Shown here in pieces: positions 33,836 to 41,243 of a stretch of DNA of 46,434 nt. The stretch's first letter is position 1, and the number at the start of each line of letters is the position of its first letter. Position numbers and translations under genes: made by a program. The notes below the pieces were generated by a model. That model was not told where the DNA came from. It did no database searches and worked only from the letters and a program-made list of their open reading frames with translations. Source of the DNA: Sulfitobacter sp. (GTDB lineage: Bacteria; Pseudomonadota; Alphaproteobacteria; Rhodobacterales; Rhodobacteraceae). Location of the stretch: the NCBI GenBank assembly GCA_024637305.1, contig JAGXFI010000108.1, forward strand, positions 1-46,434, read 5' to 3'.

Positions 33836-34567
33836 ATGACGGAATGGAATGGCAAACGCTACTGGCTCATTGGCGCAAGCGACGGTCTGGGAGAAGCGCT
33901 GGCGCACAAGATCAGCCGTGCGGGTGCGCATGTGATCTTGTCCGCCAGATCCGAGGACAAGTTGCACGCGCTGGCGAAAAAACTGCCCGGTTCGACCAGC
34001 GTTCAGGTTGTTGACGTGGCGGATGACGACAGCGTCAGAACGGCAGCAACGGCGGTGGGCGAGGTCGACGGCGTTGTCTATCTTGCCGGTGTCTACTGGC
34101 CTTTCGGTGCCAAGGAATGGGAGCCGGACCACGCCACGGCAATGGCCGACATCAACTTTACCGGTCTGGTGCGGGTCATGGGTCAGGTCGTGCCGTCAAT
34201 GGTCGCAAAGGACGCGGGGCATATTGTCATCACGTCCAGCCTGACAGCGTTCCGTGGGCTACCCGGTTCCATCGGTTACACAGCGTCCAAGGCGGCAACC
34301 TTGTCGCTTGCGGAGTGCATGTACGCCGATCTGCGCAAGACCGGCGTCAAGGTGCAAGTCATCAATCCGGGTTTCATCAAAACGCAGCTGACCGACAAGA
34401 ACGAGTTCAACATGCCCTTCCTGATGCAGCCTGACGAAGCAGCGCAGGAGGTTTTCGAACACATGAACACGGACAGCTTCAAGAAAAGCTTTCCCTGGAC
34501 CTTTTCGCTGGTTTTCCGCCTGAGCCAGTTCTTGCCGGATAGCCTTTACTACAGGATATTTTCCTAA
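33836..34567 (+). CDS. Short-chain dehydrogenase/reductase (SDR), 243 aa
   Basis: Rossmann motif GASDGLGEAL at 13-22, LAG in place of NNAG at about 83-85, catalytic Ser134/135, Tyr148 and Lys152 (GYTASKAA). NAD(P)-dependent oxidoreductase of unknown substrate. It occupies the position of the SDR in the R. sphaeroides RpoE target cluster, but here 173 bases separate it from the MFS gene, so it may have its own promoter. GGAG site before the ATG. The stop overlaps the convergent GST stop within CTAA (34564-34567). Confidence 0.88.
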   Translation: MTEWNGKRYWLIGASDGLGEALAHKISRAGAHVILSARSEDKLHALAKKLPGSTSVQVVDVADDDSVRTAATAVGEVDGVVYLAGVYWPFGAKEWEPDHATAMADINFTGLVRVMGQVVPSMVAKDAGHIVITSSLTAFRGLPGSIGYTASKAATLSLAECMYADLRKTGVKVQVINPGFIKTQLTDKNEFNMPFLMQPDEAAQEVFEHMNTDSFKKSFPWTFSLVFRLSQFLPDSLYYRIFS

Positions 34568-35181
34568 ATCATGCCTTGCGCGCGGACCCATTTGACGCTT
34601 TCCCGCGCCTCCATCGCGTTCAGGAACGTCGCAATGGCCGGATAATCGGCGACGTTCACTCCGTCACCTTCAAGCCAGCTGCAGGCAACAAACAGATACG
34701 GGTCGGCGATGCTGAACTCCGTGCCCAACACATAGGTGCCGCGCAGGCATTCTTCCTGAACGTAAGTCGCACTGGCAGCCATAGTCTGCGGCACCTTGGC
34801 CTGCATGTCCGCGTGGCTTTCGGCACGGTCAGCCCAACGGCTGCCGCGCATGCGGTGGGCGTGATTTACGTGCATGGTCGAGGCAAGATAATACATGACG
34901 CCCCGCATATAGGCTGCGTCATGGGGCGCGTCCGGCACGAGGTCCGCTCTGGGGGCCAGCGCCGCGACATAATCAAGCAGCGCGCCTGTTTCGGTAAGGA
35001 TTTCGCCACATTCGGTCTCAAGGGCGGGCACCCGCCCCTTGGGGTTGATGTTCAGATATTTCTGTTTGGTTTGTTCCGCAGTCGCAAAATCGACGCGCAC
35101 GGGTTTCCATTCCAACTCGGTCTCTTGCAGCGCGATGGCGACGGCGATGGAGATGGTGCCGTTGGCATAGTAAAGACGCAT
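34564..35181 (-). CDS. Glutathione S-transferase family protein, 205 aa
   Basis: N-terminal thioredoxin-like domain (about 1-78: MRLYYANGTISIAVAIAL, then NPKGRVPALE with the cis-Pro, and TETGALLDYVA with the Glu-Thr pair that binds glutathione), then an all-helical C-terminal domain with TYVLGTEFSIADPYLFVA. Likely glutathione-dependent detoxification or reduction in the cytosol. It is downstream of the histidine-phosphatase-like gene by 12 bases and close to the oxidative-stress cluster. An AAGGA site precedes the ATG. Confidence 0.9.
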   Translation of the reverse strand: MRLYYANGTISIAVAIALQETELEWKPVRVDFATAEQTKQKYLNINPKGRVPALETECGEILTETGALLDYVAALAPRADLVPDAPHDAAYMRGVMYYLASTMHVNHAHRMRGSRWADRAESHADMQAKVPQTMAASATYVQEECLRGTYVLGTEFSIADPYLFVACSWLEGDGVNVADYPAIATFLNAMEARESVKWVRAQGMI

Positions 35182-35193
35182 GGCATTGATCCT

Positions 35194-35847
35194 TCAGATA
35201 TGGGTTTGGGACAAGCGGCGGTCAGGCCGGTCCAGATGCGGGACAGCATTGAACAGGACGGGCGACCAATGTCCGTCAATAGGGAAAAGCCGGTGCATTG
35301 AGGTGTGCATGATCGCAAGCGCGATCCGTGCCATGGCGGGAATGCCCAGCCCCATCGCCTGAGCCATCACCATGGAGATCAGGCCGCCCGATGTGACCAC
35401 CAGCGCCGGACCATGGCCGTCTGCGATCTCGGCCAGCGCATCCTTGATGCGGGTCTCGAAATTCCCGTAAGTCTCCGGCGTGCCTTCGATCCGGCCTTCT
35501 TTCCAATGGTCGAACACTTGCGGCAGGTGCTTTGTGAACTGGGCCTGTTCCAGCGGAAAAGGGATACCGTGCTGTTCCTGCATCAGCGTGGCCAGCGTGA
35601 AATATTCAAGCTCGTTGAGCCGTTCATCGCGGACAGGTTCGAGGCCGGTGTCCATCCCGGTCGCGGTTTCGACATGACGGCGCAGCGTCCCGGTAAACAG
35701 CCGCGTGTGATGCGTCTGGCTTTCGCGCAGATGTGCGCCGAGCCAGCGCGCCTGACTATGGCCCAGATCGCTCAGCCGGTCATAGCTGACTTCGTCCTTG
35801 GCGTCAGAATTGGCCTGACCGTGTCGGATAAGGGTGATGTGGGACAT
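35194..35847 (-). CDS. Histidine-phosphatase-superfamily protein with altered second catalytic His
   Basis: The phosphoglycerate-mutase-like N-terminus is intact: TLIRHGQ with Arg8 and the phospho-accepting His9, an FTGTLRRHVETA segment (Arg56/57) and NELEYF (Glu79/81). Where the family usually has SHGG near residue 152, this protein reads VVTSGGLI, placing Ser153 at the second catalytic His. Subgroups with TSGG are, I believe, known, so this may be a distinct phosphatase group and not a dead enzyme. AGGA site before the ATG. Probably co-transcribed with the GST. Confidence 0.85.
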   Translation of the reverse strand: MSHITLIRHGQANSDAKDEVSYDRLSDLGHSQARWLGAHLRESQTHHTRLFTGTLRRHVETATGMDTGLEPVRDERLNELEYFTLATLMQEQHGIPFPLEQAQFTKHLPQVFDHWKEGRIEGTPETYGNFETRIKDALAEIADGHGPALVVTSGGLISMVMAQAMGLGIPAMARIALAIMHTSMHRLFPIDGHWSPVLFNAVPHLDRPDRRLSQTHI

Positions 35848-36045
35848 AGGGTTCCTGCGTTTCGTATGGTTTGTCTTATTCCAAGCCGGCGAGCGGGGAA
35901 AGAGCGGGAGATGCCGCCAAAGGTATATTGACGGGACGATGAATCAGGGGCGTGGCGCAAACTTGGGGCGGGGTGTCGGGAATGAGCACCCCGACGTTGG
36001 CAATCGTTGCGTATAGAGTGGCGTGACGCGGTCAGGAGGATTCCC
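35848..36045 (+). other. Intergenic region upstream of the formate dehydrogenase gene
   Basis: About 200 bases between the divergent phosphatase-like and fdhA-like genes. A GGGGTG/CACCCC hairpin (about 35970-35993) overlaps a GTCGGG/CCCGAC alternative pairing, and TATAGA occurs at 36011-36016. I do not see a convincing matched -35, and a sigma-54-like string here has the wrong spacing. An excellent AGGAGGA ribosome-binding site lies directly before the ATG at 36046. No small ORF is convincing. Confidence 0.4.
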
Positions 36046-38814
36046 ATGTCGGACAAGGTCACATTCACGCTGGATGGTCAAACCGTCGAGGCCGAGGCAG
36101 GCATGACGATCTGGGAGGTCGCGAACGGCCGTGGCCTGAAGATCCCGCATCTGTGCCACAAGCCTGCGCCCGGCTATCGCCCGGATGGCAACTGTCGGGC
36201 CTGCATGGTCGAAATCGAGGGAGAGCGGGTACTGGCAGCCAGCTGCATCCGCGCGCCGTCCGACGGAATGGTCGTAACCACCAACAGCGCGCGCGCCGAG
36301 AATGCGCGCAAGATGGTCGTGGAACTTTTGATGGCGGACCTGCCCGAGCAAGAAACCTCACATGATAAATCATCGCATATGTGGGACATGGCGGCGATGA
36401 ACGGCGTGGAGACGTCGCGGTTCCCCAAGCTGGAACAAGGTCGGATACCGCTGCTGGATGACAGTCACGTCGCGATGAGCGTGAATCTGGATGCCTGTAT
36501 CCAGTGCGGTCTGTGTGTTCGTGCTTGCCGTGAGGTTCAGGTGAACGATGTGATCGGGATGTCAGGTCGCGGCCATTCGACCTATCCGACATTCGATATG
36601 GCGGATCCGATGGGCGCGTCCACCTGCGTCGCCTGCGGCGAATGTGTACAGGCATGCCCGACCGGCGCATTGATGCCCTCTACGGTCGTCGATCCGGTAA
36701 CGCAGGTCGGCGACAGCAAGGATTTCGACAGCGAGGTCGAAAGCGTTTGTCCGTTCTGCGGCGTGGGCTGTCAGATTTCGCTGAAGGTCAAGGACGGCAA
36801 GGTCAAATACGTCGACGGGATCAACGGTCCCGCGAACGAGGGCAGGCTTTGCGTCAAGGGCCGCTTTGGCTTTGACTACATCAACCACGATCACCGGCTG
36901 ACCAAACCCCTGATCCGCCGAGATGATGCGCCGCCAAAGGGCATGAACGTCGATCCGGGAAATTGGGGCGAGGTGTTTCGCGAAGCCACCTGGGACGAGG
37001 CGCTGGATTTCGCCGCCAAGGGTCTGAAAGGTCGCGGTCGCGAGATTGCGGGCTTTGGATCTGCAAAATGCACGAACGAAGAGGCCTATCTGTTCCAGAA
37101 GATGATCCGTCAGGGATTCGGCCACAATAACGTCGATCACTGCACGCGGTTGTGCCATGCGTCGTCCGTTGCCGCGCTGATGGAGAACGTCGGGTCGGCT
37201 GCTGTGACGGCGACCTTCAACCAGATCGAAAATGCCGATGTGGCCATCGTGATCGGTGCCAATCCGGTCGAGAACCACCCGGTTGCCGCGACCTATTTCA
37301 AGCAGTTCACCAAGCGCGGCGGCAAGCTGATCGTGATGGACCCCCGCGGCGTCGGGCTGCGGCGGTTCGCGTCGCACATGCTGCAGTTCCGGCCCGGTAC
37401 GGATGTCTCGATGCTGAACGCGATCATGCATGTGATCGTCGAGGAAAAGCTCTACGATGAGCAGTATATCGCCGCGTACACGGAAAACTGGGAAGCGGAG
37501 AAGGCGCACCTGAAGGATTTCGCACCGGAAAAGATGGCCGCGATCTGCGGGATCGAGGCAGATGTACTGCGCGATGTGGCGCGCACGTTTGCAGGGGCCA
37601 ATGCCGCGATGATCTTCTGGGGCATGGGGATTTCCCAGCATATCCATGGCACGGACAACTCGCGCTGCCTGATCTCGCTGGCGCTGATGACTGGCCACGT
37701 GGGGCGCCCCGGTGCGGGCCTTCACCCGCTGCGCGGACAGAACAACGTACAAGGGGCGTCGGATGCGGGATTGATCCCGATGTTCTTGCCTGATTATCAG
37801 ACGGTAACGGATGACGGCGTGCGATCCGCGTTTACGGACGTCTGGAAATCCGGTGATTTCAGCGCTGAAAAGGGGCTGACCGTGACCGAAATTCTTGATG
37901 CCGTCCACGCCGGCGACATCAAGGGGATGTACATCCTCGGGGAAAACCCTGCGATGTCCGATCCGGACGTTGCGCACGCACGCGATGCGCTGGCAAAGCT
38001 GGATCATCTGGTGGTGCAGGATATCTTCATCACGGAAACGGCAAATTTTGCCGACGTGATCCTGCCCGCAAGCGCGTTTGCAGAGAAGACAGGCACTGTT
38101 ACCAACACCAACCGTCAGGTCCAGATGGGGCGGCCTGCCGTTTCTCCTCCGGGCGAGGCGCGCGAAGACTGGTGGATTGAGGTGGAGCTGGGCAAACGTC
38201 TGGGGCTGGGCTGGACCTACCAGCATCCGTCCGAAGTGTTCGCCGAAATGAAGCTGAACATGAAATCCTTCGACAACATCACATGGGACCGGTTGGAAAC
38301 GCAGAACGCGGTGACCTATCCTTCGTTGTCTGCCGAAGATCCCGGTCAGCCGATTGTTTTCGCCGATGGGTTCCCGCGCAAGGATGGTCGCGCGAAATTT
38401 ACACCGGCCAGCATCATAGCGCCGGATGACACGCCCGATGCGGAATATCCGATGATCCTGACCACAGGGCGGCAGTTGGAGCACTGGCATACAGGGTCGA
38501 TGACGCGCCGTTCCAAAGTGCTGGACGGGTTGGAGCCAGAAGCAAATTGTTCACTGCATCCATCAACCTTGCGCAAACTGGGTATTGAGCCGGGCGGGCA
38601 AATCCGTCTCACGACGAAACGCGGCAGCATCGAAATCATGGCCCGCGCGGACCGTGCAGTATCGCCGGAAATGGTATTCCTGCCGTTCGCCTATGTCGAA
38701 GCGGCGGCCAATATCCTGACCAACCCGGCCGTGGACCCATATGGAAAAATCCCGGAATTCAAGTTTTCCGCTGTCAGAGCTGAAGCAGTGGATGCGCAGG
38801 TAGCGGCGGAGTAG
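36046..38814 (+). CDS. Solitary formate dehydrogenase alpha subunit (Mo/W-bis-MGD), 922 aa
   Basis: Oxidises formate to CO2 at a molybdenum or tungsten bis-MGD centre. Domains in order: 2Fe-2S ferredoxin (Cys37, Cys50, Cys53, Cys67); two 4Fe-4S clusters (Cys151/154/157/161 and Cys194/197/200/204); the molybdopterin-domain 4Fe-4S (Cys235/238/242/269); catalytic Cys370-His371 in HCTRLCHASS, a Cys in place of Sec; then MGD-binding and C-terminal beta-barrel domains. The NuoG-type His-Cys3 cluster site expected between residues 90 and 120 in FdsA-like subunits has no cysteine here. No fdsB, fdsG, fdsD or fdhD is adjacent, so its electron acceptor is unknown. Confidence 0.9.
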   Translation: MSDKVTFTLDGQTVEAEAGMTIWEVANGRGLKIPHLCHKPAPGYRPDGNCRACMVEIEGERVLAASCIRAPSDGMVVTTNSARAENARKMVVELLMADLPEQETSHDKSSHMWDMAAMNGVETSRFPKLEQGRIPLLDDSHVAMSVNLDACIQCGLCVRACREVQVNDVIGMSGRGHSTYPTFDMADPMGASTCVACGECVQACPTGALMPSTVVDPVTQVGDSKDFDSEVESVCPFCGVGCQISLKVKDGKVKYVDGINGPANEGRLCVKGRFGFDYINHDHRLTKPLIRRDDAPPKGMNVDPGNWGEVFREATWDEALDFAAKGLKGRGREIAGFGSAKCTNEEAYLFQKMIRQGFGHNNVDHCTRLCHASSVAALMENVGSAAVTATFNQIENADVAIVIGANPVENHPVAATYFKQFTKRGGKLIVMDPRGVGLRRFASHMLQFRPGTDVSMLNAIMHVIVEEKLYDEQYIAAYTENWEAEKAHLKDFAPEKMAAICGIEADVLRDVARTFAGANAAMIFWGMGISQHIHGTDNSRCLISLALMTGHVGRPGAGLHPLRGQNNVQGASDAGLIPMFLPDYQTVTDDGVRSAFTDVWKSGDFSAEKGLTVTEILDAVHAGDIKGMYILGENPAMSDPDVAHARDALAKLDHLVVQDIFITETANFADVILPASAFAEKTGTVTNTNRQVQMGRPAVSPPGEAREDWWIEVELGKRLGLGWTYQHPSEVFAEMKLNMKSFDNITWDRLETQNAVTYPSLSAEDPGQPIVFADGFPRKDGRAKFTPASIIAPDDTPDAEYPMILTTGRQLEHWHTGSMTRRSKVLDGLEPEANCSLHPSTLRKLGIEPGGQIRLTTKRGSIEIMARADRAVSPEMVFLPFAYVEAAANILTNPAVDPYGKIPEFKFSAVRAEAVDAQVAAE

Positions 38815-38819
38815 ACGCG

Positions 38820-38833
38820 AGGTCAGCTGACCT
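38820..38833. other. 14-bp perfect palindrome after the formate dehydrogenase gene
   Basis: AGGTCA-GC-TGACCT is a perfect inverted repeat 5 bases after the fdhA-like stop. A short AGCCC/GGGCT hairpin (38844-38858) follows. No T-run is present, so it may be an operator or an mRNA 3' structure. The binding protein is unknown. Confidence 0.4.
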
Positions 38834-38889
38834 GAACTACCGAAGCCCCGCGAGGGCTGGAACCGGATGCATCTGTCCCGTGTTGGTCT

Positions 38890-38907
38890 TTCAACTAATT
38901 GGTTGAA
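38890..38907 (+). promoter_or_regulatory. Inverted repeat overlapping the ribosome-binding region of the PRC-barrel gene
   Basis: TTCAAC and GTTGAA flank a TAATTG centre; the right arm runs into the GAAGGAG ribosome-binding site (38905-38911). In RNA it could form a weak AU-rich hairpin next to the site, or in DNA an operator. Structural observation only. Confidence 0.3.
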
Positions 38908-38918
38908 GGAGAAACACC

Positions 38919-39281
38919 ATGCTTTTGCGAATGACAATGATCGCTTGCATGCTTTCCGGCGCTGTTTGGGCCGAAGGCATGGAAAGTACTGTGGATGACA
39001 AGGATAAACTACGCGAAGCCGGAAACTATATGAAATCGCTCGATGACCTGAAGGTACACAATGTCGACGGCGAGGTGATCGGGGAGATTGAAGAAGTCCT
39101 GATCGACGACAAGGGGCAGCCGGTTGCCTATGTTCTGGAGGTCGGCGGGTTTCTCGGAATGGGCGAATCCGAACCAATCGTTCCGATCAACGCACTTACC
39201 TATGAAAATGGTGCCTATGTTTCCAAGATGACCAAAGAACAGCTGGAAAACCTGCCGGTCTGGAATCGTCGCGCCGACTGA
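38919..39281 (+). CDS. Exported PRC-barrel domain protein, 120 aa
   Basis: Signal peptide (about 1-18, ending GAVWA) and then a single PRC-barrel domain: LKVHNVDGEVIGEIEEVLID near 44, DKGQPVAYVLEVGGFLG and the C-terminal MTKEQLENLPVW. PRC barrels are small beta folds in photosynthetic reaction centre H subunits and RimM, and exported ones are often stress-induced envelope proteins of unknown role. A GAAGGAG site precedes the ATG. It may or may not be linked to formate metabolism; the 104-base gap with palindromes argues for separate control. Confidence 0.85.
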   Translation: MLLRMTMIACMLSGAVWAEGMESTVDDKDKLREAGNYMKSLDDLKVHNVDGEVIGEIEEVLIDDKGQPVAYVLEVGGFLGMGESEPIVPINALTYENGAYVSKMTKEQLENLPVWNRRAD

Positions 39282-39338
39282 TCTGGACATCTTGGCGGGC
39301 GCGCGCAATCTTCAGGCGAGCTGAGTTGGAGATATGAC

Positions 39339-40529
39339 ATGATCATCGACCGTGACCGTTTTCTGCAGGACCTGCACAGATTGCGCAGCTTTGGCGCGTC
39401 AGGGGTCGGCAAGGGTGTGGTGCGACGGGCCTATTCGGATGCCGACATCAAAGCGCGCAATTGGCTGGCGGACCGGATGCGCGATGCTGGTTTGCGGGTG
39501 CAGGTGGATGCGATGGGGAATGTCTTTGGACTGGCCGATGGGCCATCGCTGCTGTTGGGCTCGCATAGCGATACGCAACCCGAAGGTGGTTGGCTGGACG
39601 GTGCGCTGGGCGTCATTGCGGCATTGGAAGTCGCGCGGGTCGTGGACGGCGTTTCCGTCGTCTCGTTTCAGGACGAAGAAGGCCGCTTTGGCGCGTTGAC
39701 CGGAAGCTCGGTTTTCAGCGGAGTCATTTCGCAAGGCGAGGCTGACGCGCTTTTGGCGACGGATGGTGCAGTGCTGGGCGAAGCGCGGTTACCGTTTGCA
39801 GAAGGCGCGCAGGCCGTTTCCCCAGAGGATTTCACCGGCTTCATCGAGATGCATATCGAGCAGGGGCCGGTGCTGGACACTGCGCAAGAACAGATCGGCG
39901 TGGTCAGTGATATTGTCGGATCGCGACAATTTGACGTCATTATGAGCGGCCAGCAAAACCACGCAGGCACAACGCCGATGCACCTGCGCCGTGATGCGTT
40001 TCAGGCATTGGCAACGTTTTCCGCTATGCTGAACGACCGGTTGCGAAACATCGTCACCCCGCAGACGGTATGGACCATCGGACGGGTTGAACTGGGGCCG
40101 AATGCGTCCTCCATCGTGCCGGGCCGCGCGCGCTTTTCGGTGCAATGGCGCGATGCCGAAAACGACCGGCTTCAGCGGATGGAAGAAGTTGTACGTCAGG
40201 CGCTTGATGATGCAGCGCAGGCGCATGGTGTGACAGTTGAAATTACGCCGCGCATGGAATTGAAACCGACTAAAATAGACGCCGAATTGCGTGCGGCGCT
40301 CGAGGCGGCGGCAGAAGAGGTCGCGGCGGGGCAATGGCGTGTCATGCCATCCGGCGCGTTGCACGACGCCACGAATGTGGCGCATGTCCTGCCGGTGGCG
40401 ATGTTGTTCGTCCCCTCGATCGGGGGGATCAGCCACGCTTTCGAAGAAGACACCGGCGAGGATGATCTTGTTGCGGGTGTGCAGGTGCTGGCCCGCGCAG
40501 CGGCAAAGCTGAAACCACGTATCGGCTGA
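39339..40529 (+). CDS. M20-family hydantoinase/carbamoylase-type amidohydrolase, 396 aa
   Basis: Zinc- or manganese-dependent hydrolase of the N-carbamoyl-L-amino-acid hydrolase / allantoate amidohydrolase / ureidoglycolate hydrolase group. Metal ligands: His76 (LLGSHSDT), Asp87 (GGWLDGALG), Glu113/114 (QDEEGRFG), the EMHIEQGP His and the distal His in GGISHAFEE. The lid domain contains [11 protein letters not shown] and lies mid-protein. The exact substrate cannot be told from sequence, and no hydantoinase or purine-degradation genes are adjacent. GGAG site before the ATG. Confidence 0.88.
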   Translation: MIIDRDRFLQDLHRLRSFGASGVGKGVVRRAYSDADIKARNWLADRMRDAGLRVQVDAMGNVFGLADGPSLLLGSHSDTQPEGGWLDGALGVIAALEVARVVDGVSVVSFQDEEGRFGALTGSSVFSGVISQGEADALLATDGAVLGEARLPFAEGAQAVSPEDFTGFIEMHIEQGPVLDTAQEQIGVVSDIVGSRQFDVIMSGQQNHAGTTPMHLRRDAFQALATFSAMLNDRLRNIVTPQTVWTIGRVELGPNASSIVPGRARFSVQWRDAENDRLQRMEEVVRQALDDAAQAHGVTVEITPRMELKPTKIDAELRAALEAAAEEVAAGQWRVMPSGALHDATNVAHVLPVAMLFVPSIGGISHAFEEDTGEDDLVAGVQVLARAAAKLKPRIG

Positions 40530-40541
40530 ACAAACCGCGCT

Positions 40542-41243
40542 TCATGACCACGATACGTCGCCAAGAAATATATATCCGGCACCGTAGATCGTCTTGATCA
40601 GTTGCGGGTTCTTGGGGTCCTCGCGGAGCTTGGTGCGCAGGCGGCTGATCCGTACATCCATCGCGCGGTCAAAGCTTTCCGAAGCGCCGCCGCCCAGTTG
40701 CTCAAGCATCTGGGCCCGGCTGATCAGGCGCTTGGGCGCATCCAGAAACATCCGCAGCGCTTCGCCTTCGGCGTGTGAGAAAGGCACTTCGGTCCCTTCG
40801 GCGTCCTCCAGCATGTAGCGGTCGAAATGCGCCGTCCAGCCGTTGAACCGTGCGACGCTTCGCAATGGCGCGACGGTTTGCGCGCTGCGCAGGCGGGCGC
40901 GAACCCGGGCGACGACCTCGGCAGGATCGAAGGGTTTGATAATGTAGTCGTCGGCACCCAGTTCCAGCCCCGTAACACGGTCCTGTACTTCGGAACGGCC
41001 TGAAATGATGATGACCACCGCACCTTTCTCCAGCGCCAGACGATGAACGACCGTCAACCCGTCGGTATCGGGGAGCGACAGATCCACCAGGCACACGTCC
41101 GGCACGCGGGTCGCCAGCGATGCCTCGAACGCGCGGGCGCGACTGAAAGACAGGGTATCAAACCCTGCTTCTTGCAGCGCGTCGGACAAAAGTGTCCTGA
41201 TTTCGGGTTCATCGTCCAGAATGCTGACCAGCGGTTTCGTCAT
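40542..41243 (-). CDS. OmpR-family DNA-binding response regulator, 233 aa
   Basis: Receiver domain (1-120) with acidic pocket Asp10/Asp11, phospho-acceptor Asp54 (CLVDLSLPDTDG) and Lys104 (IKPFDP), then a winged-helix Trans_Reg_C domain (about 140-230, with LISRAQMLEQLGG and AMDVRISRLRTKLREDP). It is the likely output partner of the hybrid kinase upstream, with a 4-base overlap (ATGA). Convergent with the amidohydrolase gene. Its target may be the divergent acyl-CoA ligase and ABC transporter operon (inference from position). Confidence 0.93.
   Translation of the reverse strand: MTKPLVSILDDEPEIRTLLSDALQEAGFDTLSFSRARAFEASLATRVPDVCLVDLSLPDTDGLTVVHRLALEKGAVVIIISGRSEVQDRVTGLELGADDYIIKPFDPAEVVARVRARLRSAQTVAPLRSVARFNGWTAHFDRYMLEDAEGTEVPFSHAEGEALRMFLDAPKRLISRAQMLEQLGGGASESFDRAMDVRISRLRTKLREDPKNPQLIKTIYGAGYIFLGDVSWS

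Noticed and set aside
35993-36010. Sigma-54-like promoter string (TTGGCA...TTGCG) upstream of fdhA
   Set aside because: The GG and GC dinucleotides are 10 bases apart, not the 12 required by the -24/-12 geometry.
36562-38490. 642-codon open frame on the minus strand opposite the formate dehydrogenase gene
   Set aside because: It is the antisense shadow of a clear molybdoenzyme with intact cofactor motifs. High GC makes long antisense frames common; it has no family resemblance and no start site of its own.
38859-38885. EcfG-type general-stress promoter upstream of the PRC-barrel gene
   Set aside because: GGAAC is present but the -10 is only TGTT at 17 bases, and many Rhodobacteraceae lack EcfG. 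Too weak to list as a promoter.
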